This document shows positions 18,432 through 26,266 of a stretch of 64,000 bases of DNA, one piece after another (the first letter of the stretch is position 1; the number at the start of each line of letters is the position of its first letter). A model generated the notes under the pieces. It worked only from the letters and a program-made list of their open reading frames with translations. It did not search any database and was not told the origin of the DNA. A program made the translations under genes and the position numbers. Source of the stretch: an uncultured Lachnospiraceae bacterium (GTDB lineage Bacteria > Bacillota > Clostridia > Lachnospirales > Lachnospiraceae); contig CAJTOL010000001.1 of NCBI GenBank assembly GCA_910577645.1, positions 263,738 to 327,737 of the forward strand. The letters run 5' to 3'.

Positions 18432-18704
18432 CTAAATTCCAAAGAGATCTGCATGAGTGCCAGTTCGATCAAGAAGGAGCTCTGTGTCGGCTTGTTTATA
18501 TATGAGGAGCCAGTCTGGCGCTATGTGGCATTCTCTATATCCAAAGTAATTACCGCTAAGATTATGGTCCCTATTTTTGATAGGTAAAGGAGCAGGAATA
18601 CGAAGCGTATCAATAGCTTGCTCTAGTAATAACATTTTGTAGCCACGCTTCATACAGATTTTGAAATCCTTTTTGAATTTGGTGGAATACCGTACGTCAA
18701 GCAT
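18432..18704 (-). CDS. YafQ-family type II toxin (mRNA interferase)
   Basis: 90 residues. It has the YafQ/RelE-type pattern: 'KKDFKICMKRGY' near the start, then 'HNLSGNYFGYRECHIAPDWL' and 'RTGTHADLF'. The residues known to matter in E. coli YafQ have counterparts (His47, His60, Asp64, Trp65, His84, Phe88), so the toxin should be active as a ribosome-dependent mRNA endonuclease. The start lies 2 bases after the antitoxin stop; its ribosome site (GAGGGC) lies inside the antitoxin gene, the usual coupling. The pair sits between the rpoC terminator and a surface protein gene, both different in character, so a mobile origin is plausible. Confidence 0.88.
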   Translation of the reverse strand: MLDVRYSTKFKKDFKICMKRGYKMLLLEQAIDTLRIPAPLPIKNRDHNLSGNYFGYRECHIAPDWLLIYKQADTELLLDRTGTHADLFGI

Positions 18705-18706
18705 AA

Positions 18707-18916
18707 CTAGCCCTCTGTCAATTCGGCAAATAAAGCTTCTGTAGTTCCGGTAAAGACTGTTCCACCACCATGCTCTAGTTCTTCCATAGAGGACAGAGTT
18801 TCTGCATTAGGTATTTCCATAGGAATTGCAGCACCCTGCAAATAAGCAATAATATAATATATTTTACTATCTGGGATCTGATCAATAAGGCTTTTAGCAA
18901 ATTCTCTATTACTCAC
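18707..18916 (-). CDS. Antitoxin partner of the YafQ-type toxin
   Basis: 69 residues when started at the GTG at 18916, which has AAGGAAG 6-7 bases upstream. A GTG at 18925 would have the Shine-Dalgarno touching it. The N-terminal part ('SNREFAKSLIDQIPDSKIYY') is helical and could hold the DNA-binding or dimer part. The C-terminal 'TGTTEALFAELTEG' resembles the toxin-wrapping tail of RelB/DinJ-type antitoxins, but a typical ribbon-helix-helix is not obvious. It is called antitoxin mainly from size, order and coupling. It probably autoregulates the pair. Confidence 0.72.
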   Translation of the reverse strand: MSNREFAKSLIDQIPDSKIYYIIAYLQGAAIPMEIPNAETLSSMEELEHGGGTVFTGTTEALFAELTEG

Positions 18917-18971
18917 GGAATGCACTTCCTTTCTTGGTTATTGTATTCAGCTTTATGACTAATATTCATGC

Positions 18972-20063
18972 TTAAGTATCTTTCTTAGGCCCTGTAGTCA
19001 CAAAGGGCGGCAGCTCATCGCTGTTGTAATTGCTGCTTCCGGAGCCTGGCCGGCTGCCGGAGGTTCCAGAACTCCCATTTGAGCTGCCAGGGCTGTTAGA
19101 ATTTCCGCTTGAGCCTCCGGGCCCATTGGAATTATAATTTCCTCCGGAACTGCCAGGTCCGCCGTAAGAAACATTATTACCGGAACTATTAGGGGAAGAG
19201 GCCTGAATGTTTCCAACATTTTGACATACGCCGTTGGCAGCAAAGGTATAGGTAACGCCGTCCAGTGTCAGAGATGTATTGGCATACATTTGCCCGGTAG
19301 AAGGATTCAAATAAAAATATTGTCCGTTAATCTGGATCCACCCTGTAGCCATGTGCCCGGAGTTATTAAAATAATAATAACCATTGTTAATCTGCGTCCA
19401 TCCCTGGGCCATTTTACCGCTGGACACATCCAGATAATATCGGTTTGTACCATCTGTCTGCCAGCCAGTCAGCATTCTTCCGTCTGTATTGAGGCAATAA
19501 TAAGCGCCGTTAATTTGCTGCCATCCAGTAACCATCTTGCCGCTGGATGCAAAGTAATACCATTGTCCGCCCAGCTCATACCAGCTGTTTACCAGACAAC
19601 GTCCGTCATTACGGAAATAGTACCAGGCGTTATCCATCTCCCGCCATCCGGTAACCATACTGCCGTCGCTCTTAAGATAATAATAATTATAATCATTGCC
19701 GCTGCGGATCTTCAGCCACCCGGTAACCATAACTCCAGTTGTATCATAGAGGTAATACCATTTATTATCCACCTGCTGCCATTGGGTAGCCATTAAACCA
19801 TTGGCCTTAAAATAATACCATTTCCCGTCAATCTGCTTCCACCCTCTGGTCATCAGGCCGGTAGAAAGATCCATAAAATAATACCCGTCTGTGGTATTAA
19901 TCCAACCTTTGTGGACAGAGCCGTTACTTTCGATAAAAGTGTAATTACCGTTGTTATTATTCCAGCCGTAAGTGACGGCCAATGCGTCACGTGCCGGAGT
20001 TATAGTCAGAAGCCCCGTCAGGCCAGCCAAAGCAAAAGCCCGGATATATCTGTTGTGCCTCAT
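18972..20063 (-). CDS. Secreted cell-wall-binding (choline-binding-type) repeat protein with Ser/Gly/Asn tail
   Basis: 363 residues. The start at 20063 has GGAGGAGGG upstream and gives a signal peptide ('FALAGLTGLLTITPARDALA'). Residues 35-275 are about eleven repeats of roughly 20 residues with the pattern G-W-x-x-x-x-G-x-W-Y-Y-F ('GWKQIDGKWYYF', 'GWREMDNAWYYF', 'GWTQINNGYYYF'), the CW_binding_1 / choline-binding type. The last 75 residues are low-complexity Ser/Gly/Asn/Pro. No catalytic domain is present, so it is a wall-bound surface protein rather than a hydrolase. It lies 138 bases downstream of the LicC-LicA-like gene on the same strand, which suggests that its ligand is the sugar-phosphocholine made by that enzyme. 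That link is inference. Confidence 0.88.
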   Translation of the reverse strand: MRHNRYIRAFALAGLTGLLTITPARDALAVTYGWNNNNGNYTFIESNGSVHKGWINTTDGYYFMDLSTGLMTRGWKQIDGKWYYFKANGLMATQWQQVDNKWYYLYDTTGVMVTGWLKIRSGNDYNYYYLKSDGSMVTGWREMDNAWYYFRNDGRCLVNSWYELGGQWYYFASSGKMVTGWQQINGAYYCLNTDGRMLTGWQTDGTNRYYLDVSSGKMAQGWTQINNGYYYFNNSGHMATGWIQINGQYFYLNPSTGQMYANTSLTLDGVTYTFAANGVCQNVGNIQASSPNSSGNNVSYGGPGSSGGNYNSNGPGGSSGNSNSPGSSNGSSGTSGSRPGSGSSNYNSDELPPFVTTGPKKDT

Positions 20064-20152
20064 ACAAACCCTCCTCCAAACATCCTGCCGCTCTGCCAAA
20101 ACCTGACAGAATCGTATCTTTTACCAGTATATCACAGAATAACCAAAAACAC

Positions 20153-20169
20153 CTAACATTTTCCTTACA
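20153..20169 (-). promoter_or_regulatory. WalR-like direct repeat upstream of the repeat protein
   Basis: On the minus strand TGTAAG, five bases, TGTTAG, close to the published WalR/YycF consensus TGTWAH-N5-TGTWAH. A TATACT (-10-like) lies about 25 bases downstream with a poor -35, as expected for an activator-dependent promoter. Prediction only. Confidence 0.4.
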
Positions 20170-20201
20170 TTTTTTGCAAAATATTGTAACAGTCTGAACT
20201 C

Positions 20202-22052
20202 CTATAAAATATCAGAGAATATTTTGCGGTAACAATTTTTGGCATAGCGGTACATAATAATCGTATATTCGCCAAATTCCTGGCCCATATTCGCCTTATA
20301 GACAGCCCATAAAGCCCACAAAAAGCCTCCCAGCCCCATGTAAGCGTAAAAAATAAGCTGTTCCTTGCGGGTAGGATCCCTGTCCAGATAAACCTGAAGC
20401 AAATCGTAAGCCTGCTCCAGAGTATAATAAGAATAAATTGCACACATGGCCACATCAATGAGGGGATCGCACATCCCAGCATATTCCCAGTCAATTAACC
20501 GGACAGAGCCGTCAGAAAGAAAAAGAAAATTATCTGCAACACTGTCAATGTGGGCCAGAACTTTGACGCGCCGCTGCTTGCCCAGGAGCTTTAGCAGCTC
20601 CTCCATCCATTCAGAAACCATATCATAATCATCAAAGGGGATTGTCCCCTGTTTATAACAGAGTTTTTCATAAAAAGCGATACGCTCCTTTAAGTCAAAA
20701 CTATGGTCTACCTGAAGTCCGGTATCATGAAATTGACGAAGCAGAGCCATACACTGTTTCATATCCTGGGGATTGGCCGGATCTGCATTGCGGGAACCTT
20801 CATAAAATTCAGAGATTTTATAGCCGGTTTCTCCATCGAAATAGATAACATGCTCGGTGATTCCCAAAGGCGCCACTACATCATAAACATTCTTCTCCTG
20901 CCTGCGGTTAATCAAAAATTCTGTTCCGGGACCAGGGATCCGACAGAGATAACGAGTTCCCTGAACCTGAAATAAAAAGGACTGGTTGGTCATTCCGGAT
21001 TTTAAACAGCGGATATCGCGGATCTCCGATTCCGGAATCTGAAATACCCGGGAAACCAGCTCCATAGCCTGGTTGTCCGATTTACTCTGATATTTGGGAT
21101 CAAAAAGGCGAAGTTCCTCCAGATTTTCAAACTCATATACCTGGTTAGCCGGTTGTCTGTTTATATACATATCCAGCTCCGGCTCCCCGGCCTTTTTTTC
21201 CAAAACTTCCGGCAAAGGAAGGCCGGCATTGATAATCCGCCTCCTTGCATCTCCATTTAAAAGGTCTGTATAAACCTGTTCCCAATAAAACTGCTGGGTA
21301 CCGCCTATTTGATAGTAGCTTTCCAAAACAGGCAGAAACTGACGGGAAAACTGTTTAGAGAAAAAAACAGGTCCGTACATTACCCAGCTGTCCCGGCCGC
21401 CTATATGGCTTTCCGTAATGCGTCCCTTCTTATTAAAAGAAAGACACCATTCAGAAGTATCGCCTTCCATAAAAACAGAAGAATACCAGCCGCCGCACTC
21501 ATAGGTATGGTACATATTCTCCCGCATCCAGTTATCAGACGATAAAAGATAAACATTCCGCTCCCTCAAAACTTCTCTGGCCCGGTATACAGTAGCCAGG
21601 GTATTCTTACAGGAATATTCCGGATTATACAGAAGTTTTACCTGGTACTTATCAATAAGATATTCAAATTTTTCTTTCAAATATCCCACCACAATGGTAA
21701 TATCCCGAATATTTGCGGCATGAAGCTGTTTAATCTGCCTCTCAATCATCCTTTCTCCGAAAACTTCCAGAAGCCCCTTGGGAGTTTCAAAGGTCAGAGG
21801 AACGAACCGGGAGCCGAAACCGGCGGCAATAATCAGGGCCGCTTCCACCCGGAACTGTTCCATAAAAGCCATACCCGCAGAAGTTAATTCATAATCTCCT
21901 TCCGAATTAAGAGCCAGATAGGCTTTTGCGGTACATTCCTTAATTAATGTATTGACAGTTCCCAGAGAAACGTCTAACATAAGAGCCAGTTCTCTCTGGG
22001 TAACCTTGGGATGTTCCAGAATACAACGGCATAAAAGTCCATAGCGATTCAT
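20202..22052 (-). CDS. HTH - nucleotidyltransferase (LicC-like) - choline-kinase (LicA-like) fusion
   Basis: 616 residues from the ATG at 22052 (AGGAAGGAG upstream). Residues 1-65 are a winged helix ('VTQRELALMLDVSLGTVNTL'). Residues 70-300 are a nucleotidyltransferase: 'ALIIAAGFGSRFVPLTFETP' followed by Lys, the NTP-binding signature of LicC-type CTP:phosphocholine cytidylyltransferases. Residues 310-616 are an aminoglycoside/choline-kinase fold with 'HIDSVADNFLF' (catalytic HxDxxxxN, near 500) and 'IDWEYAG' (metal site, near 518). In streptococci LicA and LicC are separate enzymes that phosphorylate choline and activate it as CDP-choline for teichoic acid decoration. Here both steps are on one chain with a DNA-binding head. 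Choline as substrate is inference; ethanolamine or another amino-alcohol is possible. No LicD transferase or choline transporter is in the window. Confidence 0.85.
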   Translation of the reverse strand: MNRYGLLCRCILEHPKVTQRELALMLDVSLGTVNTLIKECTAKAYLALNSEGDYELTSAGMAFMEQFRVEAALIIAAGFGSRFVPLTFETPKGLLEVFGERMIERQIKQLHAANIRDITIVVGYLKEKFEYLIDKYQVKLLYNPEYSCKNTLATVYRAREVLRERNVYLLSSDNWMRENMYHTYECGGWYSSVFMEGDTSEWCLSFNKKGRITESHIGGRDSWVMYGPVFFSKQFSRQFLPVLESYYQIGGTQQFYWEQVYTDLLNGDARRRIINAGLPLPEVLEKKAGEPELDMYINRQPANQVYEFENLEELRLFDPKYQSKSDNQAMELVSRVFQIPESEIRDIRCLKSGMTNQSFLFQVQGTRYLCRIPGPGTEFLINRRQEKNVYDVVAPLGITEHVIYFDGETGYKISEFYEGSRNADPANPQDMKQCMALLRQFHDTGLQVDHSFDLKERIAFYEKLCYKQGTIPFDDYDMVSEWMEELLKLLGKQRRVKVLAHIDSVADNFLFLSDGSVRLIDWEYAGMCDPLIDVAMCAIYSYYTLEQAYDLLQVYLDRDPTRKEQLIFYAYMGLGGFLWALWAVYKANMGQEFGEYTIIMYRYAKNCYRKIFSDIL

Positions 22053-22439
22053 AAAAGAGAAGCTCCTTCCTAAAGAAATAGCAGAAAATTTGTTCAGAAA
22101 GCTAAAAATATGGATAATTATGAACATTATACCATGAAAACATTAAAAAACAACTCTTTTCTTTGCGCTCCAGACGGATCCTTTTTTGGGAAAATTAAGA
22201 AAGTCCTAAGAAAACAGTGGAATTCCCCAGGTTTTTTTACTGGATTGTACACATATAAAAACAAAAAGAGGCTAAAAAGATATTTTCGTAATAATTACGT
22301 AAGGAAATGAACAGAGAAAAGTTATAGCATTTTTTCTGAGAGTGTATTATACTATGGGTGTGATGGAGGTAATGTACTCCTGAAGAGAGGTTGTAAATAT
22401 TTTATTACATAATCAAAACATAAATTTTGTAAAAAAGTA
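22053..22439. other. Divergent intergenic region between the LicC-LicA-like gene and a repeat-protein gene
   Basis: No gene is visible. The region is A/T rich and carries the direct repeat at 22287-22303 and an imperfect palindrome around 22392-22409 (TGTAA...TTACA). Promoters for the minus-strand gene should lie here but none is close to consensus. Confidence 0.5.
22287..22303 (+). promoter_or_regulatory. Direct repeat CGTAAT-N5-CGTAAG, WalR-like
   Basis: CGTAAT (22287-22292), AATTA, CGTAAG (22298-22303). The same 6-5-6 spacing is seen at 20153 (minus), 24195, 40772 and 57513, all near envelope genes. Confidence 0.4.
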
Positions 22440-22479
22440 TTGATAATTTCCCCTATTAGAAGTATAATTGCCTCGTAAT
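22440..22479 (+). promoter_or_regulatory. Promoter of the 22532 repeat protein, with CGTAAT just after the -10
   Basis: TTGATA (22440-22445), 17 bp, TATAAT (22463-22468), then CGTAAT at 22474-22479, which would sit over the transcription start. Confidence 0.7.
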
Positions 22480-22531
22480 GCAAAAAGGATTTCGAGAGAG
22501 ATTCAAAAAGAAAAAGGAGAGTGCATTTATT

Positions 22532-24043
22532 ATGAGAAAGCAGACAAAATTAGTTGCAGTGTTATCTGCAACCGCATTGTTCGCTATCGGTGCGTCTATG
22601 ACCTCTTTCGCTGCAACCGCTCACTGGGAGCAGGAAGGCGAGGATTGGGTATATCTGGACAGCGATGGCGACCGTGTAACAGACACCTGGAAAAAGAGCG
22701 GAAACAACTGGTTCTACTTAGACAGTGATGGTTATATGGCAAAAGATGCGATTGTAATTTCCGGATCCAACGATGACAAATACTATGTGGACGCTAACGG
22801 CGTAAAAGTTACCAACACCTGGGTATCTGTAGATAACGAAGGAGATAACGAGTGCTCCGACCAGGATGACATCTCTACGGTATGGTACTTCTTTGGATCT
22901 GACGGAAAGGCCAAGAGAGGAGATGGTAAGAAGATAGTAAAAACCGGTATTCCTTATGGGGCAAACATGGAAAATAAGGGTACCTTCGGTTTTGACGAGG
23001 ACGGCCACATGTTAAGCGGCTGGCAGGATATTGAGCTGAGCGTCGGGGAAAAGACTTATTACTTTGGCGATGAGAATGAAGGCTGGGCAGCATTGGGTTG
23101 GAAGTATTTAGAAAAGCCGGATACCGCTATTGATGAGGACGATCCTTATGAAGATGAAGCATGGTTCTGGTTCGGAACTAACGGCCGTGCAGTAAAAAAT
23201 TCCACCAAATACATCAACGGCCAGTATTATACCTTTGACGCAGACGGCGCTATGGATGACACCTGGGTAACCGGCACTCCTGGCGTATCTGATTCCACTG
23301 CATCTGTTGCAAGCGGAGCCAGCGCATTCTATACCGAGGATATCGGACATAGAAGAACCGGATGGATTTACACCTACGCTCCTGATGATAAGGACGAGGA
23401 AGGCGACCAGGACTGGTACTACTTGAATACCAAGGGCGAGGCGTTCAACAGTGATGCTAAAGATTCCAAGGATTACGGCGCAGGAGCTGAGGACATGTTT
23501 GACAGCGACAGCTATGACGACGTAGCCGCAAGGGTTATTAAGAATAAGACGTACCTGTTTGACGGCGACGGCAAGATGATCACCGGCGTTGTGCAGATTA
23601 CCGATCATACCGTAAACCGTGTAGGCGGAACCGAGCTGGCGCTGGGAGGTATTTATTACTTCAGCGAAGACGACGGTTCCTCTAAGGGTCAGATGGAAAC
23701 CGGCAAGGTTACCTATGATGACGATGGGGAAGAGATTCACTTCTACTTTAAGAAAAATGGCCAGGCTTACATCAATGCTTACGTAAAGGGCTGTATCTAC
23801 GATGAGACTGGTAAGAGAGTGGATGCAGAAGATGGCAGCAAGTACATGCTGTACACCACCAGAGAAAATATTTATGTAGACGGCAACACCGCGGGAGAGC
23901 CTGCAATCAAGGCTGGTACGCAGGTTGTTGTGAATACCAGCGGTACTGTGAAAAAGAGCGGTACTGTAGAGGTTGACGGAATCAAATATGAAATTGGCAA
24001 AGCAAATGATTTCGAGGCCACAATGAAACCAAGTCAAGACTAA
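22532..24043 (+). CDS. Secreted cell-wall-binding repeat protein, large
   Basis: 503 residues. The ATG at 22532 follows AAAGGAGA and opens a good signal peptide ending 'SMTSFAATA'. The mature chain is built of diverged choline-binding-type repeats ('WVYLDSDGDRVTDTW', 'WFYLDSDGYMAKD', 'YYVDANGVKVTNTW', 'WYFFGSDGKAKRG') separated by acidic linkers. It is very rich in Asp/Glu/Tyr/Gly, and no enzyme domain is seen. The C-terminus ('VDGIKYEIGKANDFEA') resembles that of the 61446 protein, so the two are paralogues. A strong promoter, a strong ribosome site and its own terminator suggest high expression, possibly as a major surface protein. Confidence 0.85.
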   Translation: MRKQTKLVAVLSATALFAIGASMTSFAATAHWEQEGEDWVYLDSDGDRVTDTWKKSGNNWFYLDSDGYMAKDAIVISGSNDDKYYVDANGVKVTNTWVSVDNEGDNECSDQDDISTVWYFFGSDGKAKRGDGKKIVKTGIPYGANMENKGTFGFDEDGHMLSGWQDIELSVGEKTYYFGDENEGWAALGWKYLEKPDTAIDEDDPYEDEAWFWFGTNGRAVKNSTKYINGQYYTFDADGAMDDTWVTGTPGVSDSTASVASGASAFYTEDIGHRRTGWIYTYAPDDKDEEGDQDWYYLNTKGEAFNSDAKDSKDYGAGAEDMFDSDSYDDVAARVIKNKTYLFDGDGKMITGVVQITDHTVNRVGGTELALGGIYYFSEDDGSSKGQMETGKVTYDDDGEEIHFYFKKNGQAYINAYVKGCIYDETGKRVDAEDGSKYMLYTTRENIYVDGNTAGEPAIKAGTQVVVNTSGTVKKSGTVEVDGIKYEIGKANDFEATMKPSQD

Positions 24044-24077
24044 TCTTTGAGACAGAATAAAATCTAATTGCTAAAAT

Positions 24078-24135
24078 AAGGGAGCTGATGTCTGGCAAAT
24101 CTGGCGGCGGGTTTGTCAGGGCAGCTCCTTTTTTT
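24078..24135 (+). terminator. Intrinsic terminator
   Basis: GGAGCTG (24081-24087) pairs with CAGCTCC (24122-24128), with a T run at 24129-24135. Confidence 0.85.
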
Positions 24136-24149
24136 GCCAGAATTAATAG

Positions 24150-24190
24150 TTGACAAAAGGCCTCCTTTGGTTTATACTCACTTTCGTAAC
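24150..24190 (+). promoter_or_regulatory. Promoter of NlpC/P60 gene 1, with CGTAAC just after the -10
   Basis: TTGACA (24150-24155), 17 bp, TATACT (24173-24178), CGTAAC (24185-24190). A 6-5-6 repeat TTTAAT-N5-TGTAAT follows at 24195-24211 and a further TGTAAC at 24225. Confidence 0.7.
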
Positions 24191-24266
24191 AATATTTAAT
24201 AATTTTGTAATATATGAAATAATTTGTAACAAAAAGTAGAGATAAGTCGAACAGGAGGAATTTTCT

Positions 24267-25022
24267 ATGAAATCATATAAAAGTATAAAAAAAATAGGCC
24301 GGGCTTTGATTGCTGCTGCGGCTGTCAGTATCTTTTCTTTATTGCCCTCTGCAGGAGGCGGGGCTGCTTACATAACGGCGTATGGGGCTCCTGTCCAGGC
24401 GGACCCGGAGAAGGAAGTCAGCGTTGAGACCAGAATCCAGTATGTGTGCCAGATAGAAGCTGAGGAGGTTTTGGTTTACGGCAGCGCCAGTGAAGGACTT
24501 CCTTCTATATATATAGCAGTGAGAGGAGAGGAATTTCCTATGTCCGGGCAGGCCGAAAACGGATGGGTTCAGGTAGAGACTCCGGCGGGAACCGGATATC
24601 TGAAATTAGACGGACAGGCCTGTGTATTGGAAACTGCAGTGGAAATGGTGGATCAGAGCGCGGAAGCCAGAAACAGAGTAGTAGACTATGCCCTCCAGTT
24701 TGTGGGCAACCGGTATGTGTACGGAGGAAATGATCCCAATACAGGAGTGGACTGTTCCGGATTTACCAGATATGTGCTGCAGAGAGCGGCTGGAGTAAAT
24801 ATTGACCGGACTGCCGCCAGTCAGGCTGCTCAGGGGAGAACTGTAAGCTCCAGCCAGATGCGTCCGGGAGATCTGGTATTTTACGCCAAAGGAAGCAGGG
24901 TAAACCATGTGGCCCTGTATATTGGAAATGGTCAGGTAGTCCACGCCTCATCCCCAAAAAGCGGAATTAAGATTTCCCATTGGACTTACCGGACTCCGGT
25001 TCGGATTGCCAGTTTTTTATAG
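24267..25022 (+). CDS. Secreted NlpC/P60 peptidoglycan hydrolase with SH3-like N-domain, copy 1
   Basis: 251 residues: signal peptide (about 1-40), a degenerate SH3-like segment around residues 55-115 ('ESVLVYG'-like start, here 'EEVLVYGSASEG', and 'NGWVQVETPAGTGYLKL'), then a C-terminal NlpC/P60 domain. Catalytic Cys163 lies in 'GVDCSGFTRY', His214 in 'NHVALYIGNGQVVH', followed by a third polar residue. Such enzymes cut the D-gamma-Glu to diamino acid bond in stem peptides. The ribosome site CAGGAGGA precedes the ATG. It is closely related in domain order to the proteins at 40827 and 58639. Its single-gene transcript has a strong promoter overlapped by the GTAA-type motif, so control by an envelope-stress or growth-linked regulator is plausible. 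Confidence 0.9.
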   Translation: MKSYKSIKKIGRALIAAAAVSIFSLLPSAGGGAAYITAYGAPVQADPEKEVSVETRIQYVCQIEAEEVLVYGSASEGLPSIYIAVRGEEFPMSGQAENGWVQVETPAGTGYLKLDGQACVLETAVEMVDQSAEARNRVVDYALQFVGNRYVYGGNDPNTGVDCSGFTRYVLQRAAGVNIDRTAASQAAQGRTVSSSQMRPGDLVFYAKGSRVNHVALYIGNGQVVHASSPKSGIKISHWTYRTPVRIASFL

Positions 25023-25207
25023 GATTCAGGCGGGCTGTAGCAAGATAATATGGAGAAGGGAGAAGGACGATAAAAAATTTGTGAATTTCAGGCAGATAGT
25101 TGCTGAGAATAAAAATCCATGATAAACTAAAACCGATACTTAGGATTCGCCACCGCACTGGCAGATTGATATTATACGATATAGAAAAAAATGGGGAGAA
25201 GGTATCT

Positions 25208-25954
25208 ATGCTTTTTTTGAAAATTGGAGCAGCGGTTTTATTTTCGCATTTTGTAGAAGGAATATCTGGATTTGGCTGTATGATTCTGGCGCTTCCTGTA
25301 GTATCCGCGTTATTAGGAATGAAAGCGGCAGTCCCTATGCTGGTTATATTGTCCACTCTGTTTGATTTGATGCTGGTTTGGAAAGACAGACATCAGATTT
25401 TATGGCGTGAAGTATTAAAAATGACTATACTGACCAGTATTACTATGCCGGTAGGATTATTGGCACTTCAATATTTGCCGGAAAAAATCCTGGAATTTTG
25501 CCTTGGGGCTTTTATGATAGTGGTAGCAATTTACGGTATTGCTACATCAAGAAAAGATGAGAGCAGGCAAAATAAGGAGCCAAATTCTTATGATAAGTTG
25601 AAAGTTTTATTTTTACCATTAGCGGGTTTGATTCAGGGCGCCTTTGGCGGAAGCGGTCCCTTTATGATTTTATATGCAAAAAGCGTATTGAAAGATAAAA
25701 CCGTATTTCGAGGGACCATGGCCATGATATGGGTATGTTTGAATACCATCAACCTCATTCAATATCAGGTAGGCGGTTTGATAGACGCCAATGTTTTAAA
25801 AAATGCTGCGGCTATGATTCCGTTTTTGGCCCTGGGGTATGTGGCAGGTACGTGGGCCCATAAAAAGATGGACAGTCATCAGTTTAATCTTCTGATATAT
25901 GCAGTGGTTTTTATAGCTGGAATAACTATGATCAGAAACAGCCAGTTAATATAA
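25208..25954 (+). CDS. TauE/SafE-family membrane transporter
   Basis: 248 residues with about eight hydrophobic segments and the TauE/SafE internal repeat ('HFVEGISGFGCMILALPVVS' near the start and 'AGLIQGAFGGSGPFMILYA' after the middle). The family exports sulfite, sulfonates or related organic acids, but the substrate here cannot be told. I start at 25208 with GGGGAGAAGG upstream; the open frame upstream is A/T-rich leader. The gene stands alone and ends before a strong terminator. The YeiH-type exporter at 47320 is a second candidate anion exporter in the window. Confidence 0.85.
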   Translation: MLFLKIGAAVLFSHFVEGISGFGCMILALPVVSALLGMKAAVPMLVILSTLFDLMLVWKDRHQILWREVLKMTILTSITMPVGLLALQYLPEKILEFCLGAFMIVVAIYGIATSRKDESRQNKEPNSYDKLKVLFLPLAGLIQGAFGGSGPFMILYAKSVLKDKTVFRGTMAMIWVCLNTINLIQYQVGGLIDANVLKNAAAMIPFLALGYVAGTWAHKKMDSHQFNLLIYAVVFIAGITMIRNSQLI

Positions 25955-25992
25955 AAGCAGGTTTTATGAAATTGCTCATTCACGATCAAAGC

Positions 25993-26052
25993 GGCTTCGC
26001 TTAGGTATCCGATTGACCTTGCCGGGTTAATAGATCTAAGCGGGGCCTTTTT
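25993..26052 (+). terminator. Intrinsic terminator after the TauE-like gene
   Basis: GGCTTCGCTTAG (25993-26004) pairs with CTAAGCGGGGCC (26036-26047) with two G-U pairs, followed by TTTTT. Confidence 0.8.
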
Positions 26053-26063
26053 GGGTATAATGA

Positions 26064-26083
26064 GGGATGTCGCAAAATGAAAC
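26064..26083 (+). repeat. Dispersed GGGATGYYGCAAAAT element, half copy
   Basis: GGGATGTCGCAAAATGAAAC. Related sequences are at 40625-40648 (inverted) and 41606-41658 (full hairpin). Here there is no partner arm. Confidence 0.5.
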
Positions 26084-26208
26084 AGACTCAGGCATCTATA
26101 ACTCCAGTTTATAAAGAAGATTCCAAATTTCTATATGGCAAATCCAAGAAATCCCTTAAGAATAGTTGAAAGTACTGAATAAATGAGGTATTATGAAAAG
26201 AAATATCC

Positions 26209-26258
26209 CCGCCCTCAGTGGACAGGGATACCCAAAATACGACATAAGGGCGGAGGAG
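26209..26258 (+). promoter_or_regulatory. Leader hairpin overlapping the leuB ribosome binding site
   Basis: CCGCCCT (26209-26215) pairs with AGGGCGG (26247-26253), whose last two bases are the start of GGAGGAG (26252-26258), the leuB Shine-Dalgarno. The hairpin could restrict translation. No T-box, branched-chain-codon-rich leader peptide or terminator is seen here. Confidence 0.35.
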
Positions 26259-26266
26259 ACAAGATT

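Noticed and set aside
18972..20063. Autolysin or glucosyltransferase with choline-binding repeats
   Set aside because: Only repeats and a low-complexity tail are present; there is no catalytic domain.
23108..24037. 309-codon open frame antisense to the wall-binding repeat protein
   Set aside because: It mirrors the repetitive codon pattern of the real gene; the plus strand has signal peptide, repeats, promoter and terminator.
26053..26266. T-box or branched-chain amino-acid attenuator before leuB
   Set aside because: No T-box AGGGUGGNACCGCG sequence, no Leu/Ile/Val-rich leader ORF and no terminator next to leuB.
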